64,000 bases of DNA from Microbacterium sp. AG1240 (GTDB taxonomy: Bacteria > Actinomycetota > Actinomycetes > Actinomycetales > Microbacteriaceae). The DNA lies in NCBI RefSeq assembly GCF_003635115.1, contig NZ_RBXJ01000001.1:1674001-1738000 (forward strand), written 5' to 3'. Numbering within the stretch: the first letter of the stretch is position 1; every line of letters starts with the position of its first letter. Both the position numbers and the translations under genes were made by a program. A model generated the notes under the pieces. That model had not been told where the DNA came from, ran no database searches, and saw only the letters and a list, made by a program, of their open reading frames with translations. Positions 26,134 through 34,731 of this stretch are shown here, piece after piece.

Positions 26134-27138
26134 CGGGTTCGTCTCCTCAGCATCCTGCCCCGCCTGCCGCACACCGTCGGCCGCCTTCTGCGCTTCGCGC
26201 ACCCGCTTGCGGAGGTTCTTGTCGGTGATCTGACGGTCGCCGACCGCGCCGGGGGTCCACAGCTCGACGTCTTCGTCGCCGTAGCTCGATTTCGACGCCC
26301 GCCGCTTCTGCTCGGGAGCGACGGCACCCGGTGCCAGACGGCGCGCGGTGAGGAGGAATCCGGTGTGGGCGATCATGCGGTGGTCGGGACGAACCGCGAG
26401 CCCCTCGACGTGCCAACCGCGCACCATCGTCTCGTTCGCGTCGGGCTCGGTGAACAGGCCCGTCGCCCGGATGAACTCCGCCACGCGGCTGAGCTGGGTC
26501 GCGGTCGCGACATAGCAGAGCACGACACCGCCCGGCGTCAGGGCGTCGGCGACCACGTCGATGCATTCCCACGGCGCCAGCATGTCGAGCACCACACGGT
26601 CCACCGACGCGGGGGCGACGGCCTCGGGGAGCGCCTCGACGAGATCGCCGACGACGACGTCCCACGTGGCCGGGGACTCTCCGACGTAGGTCTCGACGTT
26701 GGCACGGGCGACCTCGGCGAACTCCTCGCGGCGTTCGAACGACACGAGCCGGCCGGTCGCCCCGATCGCCCGGAGGAGCCAGAGCGAGAGCGCCCCGGAA
26801 CCGACGCCGGCCTCGACGACCACGGCGCCGGGGAAGATGTCGGCCTGCGAGAGGATCTGCGCGGCATCCTTCGGGTAGACGATCGCGGCTCCGCGGGGCA
26901 TCGACATCACGAAGTCGCGCAGGAGCGGCCGGAGCGCGAGGTACTCGTGGCCCGAGCTGTTCACGACCACGCTGCCGTCGGGCTGCCCGACGAGGGCTTC
27001 ATGACGCAGCACGCCGTGGTGCGTGTGGAGTTCTCCGCCCTCGCGGAGGGTGATGGTCGACAGGCGGCCCTTGGGGCCCGTCAGCTGCACGCGGTCGCCG
27101 ACGCGGAAGGGTCCGCTCAGCCGGGGGATCTCGCTCAT
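26131..27138 (-). CDS. trmI: tRNA (adenine-58-N1)-methyltransferase TrmI
   Basis: A 335-residue methyltransferase that makes m1A58 in the T-loop of tRNAs. An N-terminal beta-rich domain (GPFRVGDRVQLTGPKGR) precedes the Rossmann domain, with SAM motif EAGVGSGALSLWL near residue 110 and the catalytic-site segment VVLDMLAPWE near 185. A charged C-terminal tail is lineage-typical. ATG at 27138 overlaps the stop of the HAD gene by four bases. In proteasome-bearing actinobacteria this gene sits beside the proteasome locus. Confidence 0.93.
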   Translation of the reverse strand: MSEIPRLSGPFRVGDRVQLTGPKGRLSTITLREGGELHTHHGVLRHEALVGQPDGSVVVNSSGHEYLALRPLLRDFVMSMPRGAAIVYPKDAAQILSQADIFPGAVVVEAGVGSGALSLWLLRAIGATGRLVSFERREEFAEVARANVETYVGESPATWDVVVGDLVEALPEAVAPASVDRVVLDMLAPWECIDVVADALTPGGVVLCYVATATQLSRVAEFIRATGLFTEPDANETMVRGWHVEGLAVRPDHRMIAHTGFLLTARRLAPGAVAPEQKRRASKSSYGDEDVELWTPGAVGDRQITDKNLRKRVREAQKAADGVRQAGQDAEETNP

Positions 27139-27818
27139 CGTGCGTCCACCGCTCGCGCATGAGCGGCGTGCAGATCGGCGAGATCGGCAGCGGTGCGTCC
27201 CTCGAGGCTGGGCCAGAGCTCGTGCGCGCCCACGCCCTCGAGCGGCAGCATCAGAGGAACGCCGAGGCTGACGGCTCCGCTCGCCACGGCTGATCGCAGA
27301 CCGTTCGGGGAGTCCTCGATCGCAACCACGTCGGCGACGTCGACTCCGAGCGCCTCGCAGGCCTGGAGGTAGGGGTCGGGGAAGGGCTTCGGGCGACGCG
27401 CGTCATCGCCCGCGATGACGACGTCGAAGGCGTCGAAGTCGATCAGGTCGACGACCGTATCGGCCATCCTCCGCATCGACATCGTCACGAGGGCGGTCTT
27501 CACGCCCTGCGCCCTGAGGTCGGCGAGCAGCTCGCGCGCGCCCGGGCGGAAGGGCACACCGGTCTCGGCCAGGCGCGCCATGACCGAATCGGTGAGGTGA
27601 TCGACGATCTCGGGGACGCTCAGGCGCACCCCGGCCGCTTGGAAGATGCGCGCGGCGTCTTCGAGGCCGAGGCCGACGAGGCCCAGCGCCTGCTCGTGCG
27701 ACCAGGTGCCGCCGTAGCTCTCCACGAGCGGCGTCTCGGCCGCCATCCAGTACGGCTCGGTATCGACGAGCGTGCCGTCCATGTCCCACAGGACGGCCGC
27801 GGGCATGGTTCTGGTCAT
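27135..27818 (-). CDS. HAD family phosphatase (beta-phosphoglucomutase-like)
   Basis: A 227-residue HAD subfamily IA hydrolase. Motif I is LWDMDGTLVDTE near residue 9, motif II is VTMSMRR, motif III Lys is in RPKPFPDPYL, and motif IV is AIEDSPNGLRSAVASG. These support phosphatase or phosphoglucomutase-type activity on a small sugar phosphate; the substrate is open. ATG at 27818 is six bases after TACGAT, so the gene probably starts a leaderless unit with trmI. The frame is open further upstream, but that part is not protein-like. Confidence 0.9.
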   Translation of the reverse strand: MTRTMPAAVLWDMDGTLVDTEPYWMAAETPLVESYGGTWSHEQALGLVGLGLEDAARIFQAAGVRLSVPEIVDHLTDSVMARLAETGVPFRPGARELLADLRAQGVKTALVTMSMRRMADTVVDLIDFDAFDVVIAGDDARRPKPFPDPYLQACEALGVDVADVVAIEDSPNGLRSAVASGAVSLGVPLMLPLEGVGAHELWPSLEGRTAADLADLHAAHARAVDAR

Positions 27819-27824
27819 CCGTCC

Positions 27825-27830
27825 ATCGTA
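27825..27830 (-). promoter_or_regulatory. candidate leaderless -10 of the HAD-trmI unit (TACGAT)
   Basis: Read on the minus strand, TACGAT ends six bases before the ATG at 27818. Confidence 0.5.
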
Positions 27831-27921
27831 ACGGGGACGACCCTCGCGCCCGGGGCCGCGGGCCGCTCCGAGGGGAGAAGCACCTATCCTTGATGCATCC
27901 CGTCCCGGCAGAGGAGGTTGC

Positions 27922-28791
27922 GTGGAAGCACTGGGTCGCCGAATCATCGTCTGCGCGTTCGACGGATGGAACGACGCGGGCGAAGCGGCATCCGCCGCCG
28001 TCTCGCTCCTGCGCGAACAGGGCGAGTACGAGCCCGTCTTCTCCGCCGATCCCGAGCTGTACTTCGATTACCAGTACACCCGCCCCCACATGGTCGCCGA
28101 CGGCGACGGCGGGCGGAGCCTGCGCTGGCCCGAGGCCACGCTGTACCGCCCCATCCGCACACAGCGCGGTGCGACGCAGCTCTGGGTGCTCACCGGGGTC
28201 GAGCCGGCCCGCGCGTGGCAGGCGTTCGCCAGCGAGTTCGTCGACGTCGCCCTGCGCGAGGACATCACGGGCTTCGTGTCGCTGGGCTCGATGATGTCGG
28301 ACGTCCCGCACACGCGACCGATCTCGATCTTCGCGGGCAGCGACAACGAGAGCGTCCGCGATCAGCTGGGCCTGGAGCGCAGCACCTACGAGGGCCCCGT
28401 CGGCATCCTGTCGGTGCTCGGCAGTGCCGCGGATGCCGCGGGCATCCCGTCGGCGAGCCTGTGGGCGAGCATCCCCCACTACGTCGCGGGGCACACCCCC
28501 TCGCCGAAGGCGACGCTCGCGCTCCTCGACAGGCTCGAAGACGTCACCGGCGCCGAGGTGCCGCGCGCGACCCTCGCCGCCGACGCGGCGGCGTGGGAGG
28601 CGTCCATCGACGCCGCCGCCGCCGACGACGAGGAGATGACCGACTACATCCGCCAGCTCGAGCAAACCCGCGACACGTGGGACTCCCCCGAAGCATCCGG
28701 CGACGCCATCGCGCAGGAGTTCGAGCGCTACCTGCGCCGGGGCGGCGACGGACCGACGAAGCCCGGCAGGGACGACCCGCCCCGACGCTGA
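27922..28791 (+). CDS. PAC2 family protein
   Basis: A 289-residue PAC2 (proteasome assembly chaperone 2-like) protein. The GWNDAGEAASAA segment near residue 17, VSLGSMMSDVPHTRP near 117 and the acidic C-terminal helix region are characteristic. In actinobacteria the function of these proteins is unknown, and many carriers lack a proteasome, as may be so here. GTG at 27922 has a strong GAGGAGG upstream. It is divergent from the HAD-trmI unit. Confidence 0.9.
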   Translation: MEALGRRIIVCAFDGWNDAGEAASAAVSLLREQGEYEPVFSADPELYFDYQYTRPHMVADGDGGRSLRWPEATLYRPIRTQRGATQLWVLTGVEPARAWQAFASEFVDVALREDITGFVSLGSMMSDVPHTRPISIFAGSDNESVRDQLGLERSTYEGPVGILSVLGSAADAAGIPSASLWASIPHYVAGHTPSPKATLALLDRLEDVTGAEVPRATLAADAAAWEASIDAAAADDEEMTDYIRQLEQTRDTWDSPEASGDAIAQEFERYLRRGGDGPTKPGRDDPPRR

Positions 28792-28830
28792 GCCCGCGGT
28801 CGCCCCGCCGACCTCTGCAGGGGCGCGACC

Positions 28831-29409
28831 TCAGGCGGCGAGTCGTCTCCTGGCGCGACGGCGACGCACGGCGAGCAGGGTCCCGAGCACCGGCATCCCC
28901 AGCGCGAAGATCCAGAACACGACGATCCCCACCACCCAGGTGGCGAAGGCCGCCGCAACACTGCCTTCCGTGGCACGGACCGTCTGTTCGGTGACCGGCG
29001 CAAGACTCCCGACGGCACCGTGCTGGACCGCGCGCGGTCGGTCGTCGAGCACGACCAGGAAGTCGAGCTCGGCGGGGTAATCCGACGACGGCGGGAATCC
29101 CCACTGCTCGTCCCCCGAGAATGTGACGGTCCCTCCCCCGTCGGGGATCGTGACGTCGTAGAAGCTGCTGGTCTTCGGCATCCCCGATGTCGTGTCGACG
29201 TCACCGAGCGTTCCGGTGGCGACGACGGTGCGGCCGACCACGTCACGCTCCAGCGCCAACCGGTCGGATGCGGCATCCTTCGCGAGTCCGAAGATGCCGA
29301 GCATCACGATCGAGGGGATGAGAAGCAGTCCGAATGCGGCCCAGACCGGCCACGACGGGAACGGCAACCTGGTCGACCGAGGCGCGGGGACCGGTGGGAG
29401 GGCGTTCAC
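28831..29409 (-). CDS. two-helix membrane protein with extracytoplasmic beta-rich domain
   Basis: A 192-residue membrane protein of unknown function. One helix lies near residues 20 to 45 and another near 150 to 180, followed by an RRRRARRR tail. The loop between them contains GRTVVATGTLGDVD and YDVTIPDGGGTVTF, a beta-rich pattern reminiscent of DUF3592-type proteins, but I am not sure of that assignment. GTG at 29409 is the most likely start; the upstream extension is Arg/His-rich and improbable. It follows the lipoprotein gene by 68 bases on the same strand. Confidence 0.65.
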   Translation of the reverse strand: MNALPPVPAPRSTRLPFPSWPVWAAFGLLLIPSIVMLGIFGLAKDAASDRLALERDVVGRTVVATGTLGDVDTTSGMPKTSSFYDVTIPDGGGTVTFSGDEQWGFPPSSDYPAELDFLVVLDDRPRAVQHGAVGSLAPVTEQTVRATEGSVAAAFATWVVGIVVFWIFALGMPVLGTLLAVRRRRARRRLAA

Positions 29410-29477
29410 GGGTGCCCCTGACGATGCTCGACGCGACGGAAGAGGAGACCGGTGAGCGCGGCGATGATGGCGATCAC

Positions 29478-30464
29478 TCAGCCGTTCGCGCCGAAGACAT
29501 CGGTGCCCTGTTCGGTGAAGACGGTCACATCGCGCAGGCTCCACGCGTCGCGGAAATGGTCGGCCTGGATCTGCGCGCGCGCAGAGACGACGGAGTCGGC
29601 GGTGAGGTCCAGCGGCAGAAGGGCCCCGTCGGGAGCGAGCGCGGGGAGGAGGTACATGTCGACGACGTCGGTGCTGGGGATGAAATACAGAACCGACCCC
29701 CAGTCCGGCCCGGCCGCGGCCTTCATCGGCATGTCGGCGCGGGCCAGGCGCGTGCCCTGCACGTACTTCTCCTCACCGCCGACGGAGTTGACCGCCTCGG
29801 GTGCGGAGATCGAGGGAGTGATCGTCGACGCGGCGGGGTCGTAGCCGTTGGCGGTGAGGATCTGAATCAGCTGCGGCGTCACCGCCGTCGGCCGCACCCC
29901 TGCAAGGAGCCCTTCGTACCCGACCGTGTACCGCATCGTGAATCCGGTCGAGGCGAGCGAGCTCGAGCCCAGCTCGATTCCGTCGATCTCGCCCATGTCC
30001 GTCCAGGTGGCGACGCCTCGAGCGATCGTCGACGCATCCATCTCCGATGAGATCGGCAGTCTCAGTCGAGGACCCGCTTCGTTCGAACCGACCTGCGCGA
30101 TGCCGAGCGCGAAGGCTGCCTCGATGTCGTTCGCGGCGGCCTCGTTCGACACCACTTCCCTCACCCCGGACGCGTCGATGAGCTCGAGCGCTTCGAGGGT
30201 GGCCGCCTCGGCGCGCGCGGGATCATCGATCGCGAACTCGATCGTGAGCTCGTACGAGCTGATGGTCTGGCTCACGTCGGCGAGCCCGTCGACCTGCTCG
30301 AGCTGCTCGCGCAACGTGGTGGCGGAGGACTGCAACTCGTCGCGATAGGTCGGCGGGTCCGGCTCGTTCGTGCAGCCGCTCAGAACGAGCGTCCCGGTCA
30401 GGACGATCCCCGCCGCGATCAGCGCCGCTCGTGCGCCCCCGCATGTCTTCTTCGAGTTGCGCAC
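29478..30464 (-). CDS. lipoprotein of unknown function in kinase locus
   Basis: A 328-residue lipoprotein. A basic N-terminus (RNSKK) and hydrophobic segment end in lipobox LSGC near residue 25. The mature protein has alternating helices and strands, with a repeated theme of helices containing DDPARAEAATLEALEL and NDIEAAFALGIA. No known domain is recognised. GTG at 30464 is selected because the signal peptide begins there; no clear ribosome-binding site is seen. It lies between a Ser/Thr kinase gene and a membrane protein gene, all on the minus strand, and may be part of a signalling unit. Confidence 0.75.
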   Translation of the reverse strand: MRNSKKTCGGARAALIAAGIVLTGTLVLSGCTNEPDPPTYRDELQSSATTLREQLEQVDGLADVSQTISSYELTIEFAIDDPARAEAATLEALELIDASGVREVVSNEAAANDIEAAFALGIAQVGSNEAGPRLRLPISSEMDASTIARGVATWTDMGEIDGIELGSSSLASTGFTMRYTVGYEGLLAGVRPTAVTPQLIQILTANGYDPAASTITPSISAPEAVNSVGGEEKYVQGTRLARADMPMKAAAGPDWGSVLYFIPSTDVVDMYLLPALAPDGALLPLDLTADSVVSARAQIQADHFRDAWSLRDVTVFTEQGTDVFGANG

Positions 30465-30557
30465 ATTGATTCCGTTCGTCGCGGCCCGGTCAGGACCCCG
30501 AACGACCCTATCGGCACGATCGGCGGTGGTCGGCCGACGACGCACCCGATCATCGCG

Positions 30558-30580
30558 CACCGCGCGGCCTCCGCGCGGTG
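30558..30580 (-). terminator. strong GC hairpin between kinase and lipoprotein genes
   Basis: CACCGCGCGG and CCGCGCGGTG form a perfect 10-base-pair stem with a 3-base loop just downstream of the kinase stop on the minus strand. No T-tract follows. It may be an attenuator or terminator that lowers expression of the downstream genes, or a processing block. Confidence 0.45.
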
Positions 30581-30589
30581 TGGCGGGTG

Positions 30590-32047
30590 TCAGGGGTTCT
30601 TGCCGGGCTTCGTCTCCTGCTTCGCCGTCTTCTCGGCGGCGCGCTGTGCTTCCGCAGCGGCTTTCGCCGCGTCGCGCTCCTCAGCCCTGTGGGCGTTGTC
30701 GGCTGCGACCTCCGCGGCGCGGTCCGCGCCGTTCGATCCGCCGGGTGGAACGGCGGGCGACTGCACCGGGGAGGTGTCGCTCGGGGCGGGCGGCGGCGCC
30801 TGGCCGTTCCCACCGGTTGCCGTATCTGTCTCGCTCTGACCCGGGTCGACCACGACGCCGTCCACCGGTACCACCGTCGACGGCTCGCTCGTGCCCGACT
30901 CGACCGTCTCGACGTCGAGCCCGGATTCCGTCGCCGGCGCCTCCGAAGGGACGGTGTCGACCGCGACCGTCTCGGCGGGCGAGGGCACCGCGGCCCCGGG
31001 GCCGCCGAAGAGCCAGGCCCCGAGAACGATCACCGCGGCGGCGGCGGTCGCTCCCCCGGCGATGGCGAGCCCGTGCCGGTGCAGCGGACGGCGGGATCGT
31101 CGACGGGCAGCACGTGAGGCGGGCGGTGCGAACTCGGTCGTCCGTGCCGCCGGCACCGGGACGGGCGTGACCACCGGCGCGACGGCTGTGGCCGCCGTCG
31201 GCCGGTTCTCGACGTGCTCGAGCGCCGCGGCCGCCGTTGCGACCTCCGATGCGGTCGGCCTCTGCGCGGGATCGAGGGCGGTCATCCGTCGCAGCAGCCC
31301 GCCCCACTCGTCGCCGAGCGAGCTCGGGACCTCGGGCGAGGAGGTCACGCGGGTTACGAGCGACTCGACGCCGCCGATCGCGCCGAAGGGGCGTTGACCG
31401 GTGAGCGCCTCGATCACGAGCAACCCGAGAGCGTAGATGTCGGCGGGCGGAGCCGGGGGCTCCCCCTTCACCTGCTCGGGGGCGAGGTAGGCCATGGTTC
31501 CCACGACGACGCCGGGGGTCGTGAGTCGCGAACTGTCGACGAGGTACGCGATACCGAAATCCGCCAGGCGCGCCCTGCGCGGCCTCCCCGGCAGGGTGGG
31601 GGGCGAAAGGAGCACGTTCGACGGCTTCACGTCGCGATGCACGATGCCGGCGGCGTGCACGACGTGGAGAGCGTCGGCGAGCTCGACGGCGAGCCGCGCG
31701 GCGTCGCGCGGGGCGAGTGGCCCTTCGCGCAGCACGCCGGCGAGGGTGGGCCCGTCGACGAGCTCCATGACGAGGTAGCTCACCCGTCCCGGCGCGATTT
31801 TCGCATCGAACAACGTCACGAGCGAGGGATGACTGAGGGAGGCGAGAAGCCCCATCTCTCCGCGGGCGCGCTCGAGAGCCGAGGCGTTCTCGGTGCCGTC
31901 GCGCATGACCTTGATCGCGACCGAGCGTCCGAGCGCGAGGTCGAAGCCGCGGTGAACGCGCGCCATGCCGCCCTCGCCGATGCATTCCTGCAGTTGGTAG
32001 CGACCATCCAGCAGCGCCTCGGTCGGGGCGTCGTCGTCGGGTGTCAT
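30590..32047 (-). CDS. Ser/Thr protein kinase with Pro/Ala-rich extracytoplasmic tail
   Basis: A 485-residue Hanks-type kinase. The glycine loop is CIGEGGMARVH, the Lys is in VAIKVM, the catalytic loop is HRDVKPSN near residue 137, then ADFG and APEQ. A juxtamembrane linker leads to a single membrane helix near residues 326 to 350. Outside is a low-complexity Thr/Ser/Pro/Gly region and then a charged Ala/Glu/Lys helix of about 45 residues. PASTA repeats are absent. ATG at 32047 has GGAGGG upstream. It heads the locus containing the lipoprotein and two-helix protein. Confidence 0.92.
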   Translation of the reverse strand: MTPDDDAPTEALLDGRYQLQECIGEGGMARVHRGFDLALGRSVAIKVMRDGTENASALERARGEMGLLASLSHPSLVTLFDAKIAPGRVSYLVMELVDGPTLAGVLREGPLAPRDAARLAVELADALHVVHAAGIVHRDVKPSNVLLSPPTLPGRPRRARLADFGIAYLVDSSRLTTPGVVVGTMAYLAPEQVKGEPPAPPADIYALGLLVIEALTGQRPFGAIGGVESLVTRVTSSPEVPSSLGDEWGGLLRRMTALDPAQRPTASEVATAAAALEHVENRPTAATAVAPVVTPVPVPAARTTEFAPPASRAARRRSRRPLHRHGLAIAGGATAAAAVIVLGAWLFGGPGAAVPSPAETVAVDTVPSEAPATESGLDVETVESGTSEPSTVVPVDGVVVDPGQSETDTATGGNGQAPPPAPSDTSPVQSPAVPPGGSNGADRAAEVAADNAHRAEERDAAKAAAEAQRAAEKTAKQETKPGKNP

Positions 32048-32168
32048 CGATGGCCCTCCACGGCGTCGCGACGGGTGGCACGCGCCACCGCCGAACCTAT
32101 CCGTAGGAGGCTCACAGAATCCGCTCTTGACGCACGGACGGGAATACGCTTCAGCCCGATTTCGCCGA

Positions 32169-32999
32169 TCAGTACGCCTGGAGCACCCCGGTGGACAGCA
32201 GCACGATCAGAGCGACGCCGAGCACCACCCGGTAGATCACGAAGGGCAGGAAGCTGCGCTTCTTGATGTACTGCATGAGGAACGCGATCACGGCGAGGCC
32301 GACGGCGAAGGCGACCACCGTCGCGACGGCCGTCTCACCGGCGCCGTAGGGTCCGCCGGGCTCCTCGAAGCTCTTGTAGAGCTCGTAGAAACCGCTGCCG
32401 AAAACGGCGGGCACGGCGAGGAGGAACGCGTACTCCGCCGCGGCCGGGCGGGTGTAGCCGAGCGCGAGACCGAGAGTGGTGGTGGCCCCCGACCGTGACA
32501 CGCCCGGGACGAGCGCAAGAGCCTGCGCGAAACCGAGGCCGAGGCCGTGCGGGAAGGTCATCTGCTCCATCTCGCGGCGACGAGCTCCCCAGCGGTCGGC
32601 GGCTCCGAGAAGCAGGCCGAACACGATGAGCACGATCGCGACCAGCCAGAGGTTGCGGAACGTGTCGCGGATCACGCTCTGGAACGCGAAGCCCAGCACA
32701 CCGATCGGCAGCGTTCCGACGATGATCAGCCAGCCCAGACGCGCATCCGGGTCGTTGCGCGGCACCTTGCCCGTCAACGACTGCGCCCAACGGCCGATGA
32801 TGCGCACGATCGTCTTCCAGAAGTAGAGCAGCACCGCCAGTTCGGTGCCGATCTGGGTGATGGCGGTGAAGGTCGCCCCCGGATCGGTGGCCGACGGCAG
32901 GAACTCCCCCACGATGCGCAGGTGCGCGCTGGAGGAGATCGGCAAGAACTCGGTCAGTCCCTGGACCAGACCGAGGACGATGGCCTCGATGAACTGCAT
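32169..32999 (-). CDS. uppP: undecaprenyl-diphosphatase UppP/BacA
   Basis: A 276-residue membrane phosphatase that recycles undecaprenyl pyrophosphate to the monophosphate for cell-wall synthesis and gives bacitracin tolerance. Motif 1 [14 protein letters not shown] near residue 14 and motif 2 [11 protein letters not shown] near 170 carry the catalytic residues. About eight helices are seen. ATG at 32999 is preceded by AGGAG and lies eight bases after the M20 peptidase stop, so the two genes are probably co-transcribed. Confidence 0.96.
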   Translation of the reverse strand: MQFIEAIVLGLVQGLTEFLPISSSAHLRIVGEFLPSATDPGATFTAITQIGTELAVLLYFWKTIVRIIGRWAQSLTGKVPRNDPDARLGWLIIVGTLPIGVLGFAFQSVIRDTFRNLWLVAIVLIVFGLLLGAADRWGARRREMEQMTFPHGLGLGFAQALALVPGVSRSGATTTLGLALGYTRPAAAEYAFLLAVPAVFGSGFYELYKSFEEPGGPYGAGETAVATVVAFAVGLAVIAFLMQYIKKRSFLPFVIYRVVLGVALIVLLSTGVLQAY

Positions 33000-33007
33000 G
33001 TGCGCTC

Positions 33008-34312
33008 CTAGTAGGTCCGGATGAGGTCGGTCAGCACCCGCTGGCCGAACACGAGCGCGTCGACGGGCACGCGCTCGTCGACGCCGTGGAACATCCCGGT
33101 GAAGTCGAGGTCGGCCGGCAGGCGCAGCGGAGCGAATCCGTAGCCGGCGATGCCGAGGGCGGCCAGCGCCTTGTTGTCGGTGCCGGCGCCCAGCAGGTAC
33201 GGGATCACGGGGACGCCGGGGTCGTGGCGGCCGAGCGACGAGACCATCGCCTCCACCAGGTCACCCCGGAAGGGCACCTCGAGGCCGATGTCCTGGTGCA
33301 CGATCTCGATGTCGACCTCGTCGCCGACGATGCGGCGGATCTCCTCGAGCGACTCCGCCTCGGTGCCGGGCAGCACACGCACGTCGATGAGCGCCTCGGC
33401 GCGATCGGGGATCACGTTGTGCTTGTAGCCCGCGGTCAGGCCGGTCGGGTTGGTCGTCGTCCGCAGTGTCGAGCGGAGGAAGGCGGATGCTGCGCCCGCC
33501 CGCTCGGCGAGGGCATCGGGGTCGCCCCCGGCGGCGTCGCCGGTGAGGCGGGTCACCGCATCCAGGAACTCGGTGGTCGTGTCGGTGAGGCGCACGGGCC
33601 ACGTGGCCCGACCGAGACGCGCGACGGCCTCGGCGAGCTTCGTGACGGCGTTGTCGGGGTGGAGCCTGCTGCCGTGACCCGCGCGGCCCCGGGCGACGAG
33701 CTTCATCCAGATGAGGGCCTTCTCGCCCACCTGGAGCAGGTAGGCGCGGCGGTCGTCGAACGATATCGAGTAGCCGCCCACCTCACTGATGGCCTCCGTG
33801 GCACCCGCGAACCATTCGGGGCGATCGCGCACGACGAGGGCCGAACCCTCCACTCCCCCGTTCTCCTCGTCGGCGAAGAACGCCAGGATGAGGTCGCGCT
33901 CGGGCTGCTCGCCCGCGCGCAGCAGGTCGGCGACGGCGGTGAGGATCATGGCGTTCATGTTCTTCATGTCGACGGCGCCGCGGCCCCACAGCATCCCGTC
34001 GCGGATCTCGCCCGCGAACGGATCGACGCTCCAGTCTTCGGCGATGGCCGGGACGACGTCGAGGTGGCCGTGCAGGATCAGCGCGGGCTTGTCCTGATTT
34101 CGCCCCGCCACCCGCGCGACGACGTTGGTGCGTCGCGGAATGGGCTCGTAGAACTCGGGGGTCAGCCCGAGCCCCTCGAGGTAGGCCCCGACGTACTCGG
34201 CGGCTTCGCGCTCCCCGTGAGCCGTCCCCCCGCCGAAGTTCGAGGTGTCGAACCGGATGAGGTCCGCGGCGATCCGGGCGACCTCGGGGAGGCCGTCGTC
34301 AGGCGTAGGCAT
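33008..34312 (-). CDS. M20 family metallopeptidase
   Basis: A 434-residue di-zinc peptidase/deacylase. Metal and catalytic residues are visible: HGHLDVVP near residue 88, GRGAVDMKN near 120, DEENGG near 157, and a late His in the last third. The lid domain lies between about residues 200 and 330. This type includes dipeptidases and acyl-amino acid hydrolases; the substrate is uncertain. ATG at 34312 is seven bases after TAACCT and is preferred to upstream in-frame starts, whose extension would overlap the intergenic region before tRNA-Leu. Confidence 0.92.
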   Translation of the reverse strand: MPTPDDGLPEVARIAADLIRFDTSNFGGGTAHGEREAAEYVGAYLEGLGLTPEFYEPIPRRTNVVARVAGRNQDKPALILHGHLDVVPAIAEDWSVDPFAGEIRDGMLWGRGAVDMKNMNAMILTAVADLLRAGEQPERDLILAFFADEENGGVEGSALVVRDRPEWFAGATEAISEVGGYSISFDDRRAYLLQVGEKALIWMKLVARGRAGHGSRLHPDNAVTKLAEAVARLGRATWPVRLTDTTTEFLDAVTRLTGDAAGGDPDALAERAGAASAFLRSTLRTTTNPTGLTAGYKHNVIPDRAEALIDVRVLPGTEAESLEEIRRIVGDEVDIEIVHQDIGLEVPFRGDLVEAMVSSLGRHDPGVPVIPYLLGAGTDNKALAALGIAGYGFAPLRLPADLDFTGMFHGVDERVPVDALVFGQRVLTDLIRTY

Positions 34313-34319
34313 GAGGGCT

Positions 34320-34325
34320 AGGTTA
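34320..34325 (-). promoter_or_regulatory. candidate leaderless -10 of the M20-uppP unit (TAACCT)
   Basis: Read on the minus strand, TAACCT ends seven bases before the ATG at 34312. The 34326-34470 stretch between it and the tRNA promoter holds no gene I can support. Confidence 0.5.
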
Positions 34326-34470
34326 TCGCGCCGTCGGGTCGGTCTCGTTTCGGCGCAGTGCGTGCCCGTGACGAATCCGCACGGGCCCGCTCGAGTCGAC
34401 ATCGACGGGTCGATCCCCCGTGTGGATCCGCGCACCAGGGTGTCGATCCGCGCGTCGGAGACCGGCGTGG

Positions 34471-34500
34471 TTCGCCGTGCGTTCCGGTGCATGGTAATGT
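34471..34500 (+). promoter_or_regulatory. candidate promoter of tRNA-Leu
   Basis: TAATGT at 34495-34500 has an extended -10 TGG directly before it, and TTCGCC lies 18 bases upstream as a weak -35. The tRNA begins 36 bases after the -10. Confidence 0.4.
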
Positions 34501-34508
34501 CGTTCCTC

Positions 34509-34522
34509 GGTTGCGAAACCGA
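34509..34522 (+). other. tRNA leader hairpin with GNRA loop
   Basis: CGGTT-GCGA-AACCG forms a 5-base-pair stem with a GNRA tetraloop in the precursor leader, 14 bases before the mature tRNA start. Confidence 0.35.
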
Positions 34523-34535
34523 AAAACACCCAATG

Positions 34536-34620
34536 CGCGGGTGGCGGAATAGGTAGACGCGCTAGCTTGAGGTGCTAGTGCCCGTATTAGGGCGTGGGGG
34601 TTCAAGTCCCCCCTCGCGCA
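34536..34620 (+). tRNA. tRNA-Leu (anticodon GAG)
   Basis: An 85-base class II tRNA. The acceptor stem pairs GCGCGGG with CTCGCGC (one G-T pair), the discriminator base is A and CCA is not encoded. The anticodon stem CTAGC/GCTAG encloses the loop TTGAGGT, giving anticodon GAG, which reads CUC and CUU. A long variable arm and the T-arm GGGGGTTCAAGTCCCCC are clear. Confidence 0.96.
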
Positions 34621-34627
34621 CAGAACA

Positions 34628-34665
34628 AAGAACGGCTCCCCGACAGGGGGGCCGTTCTTCGTTGT
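34628..34665. terminator. terminator after tRNA-Leu
   Basis: AAGAACGGC pairs with GCCGTTCTT and is extended by CCCC/GGGG, with a T-rich tail on the plus strand. It lies between the tRNA and the convergent metal transporter gene. Confidence 0.8.
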
Positions 34666-34731
34666 AAGCCCACACACGCCGATCGGCCGAGACATCGCGC
34701 CAGGCGGCGCGTCTCGGCCGATCGTGGTGTG

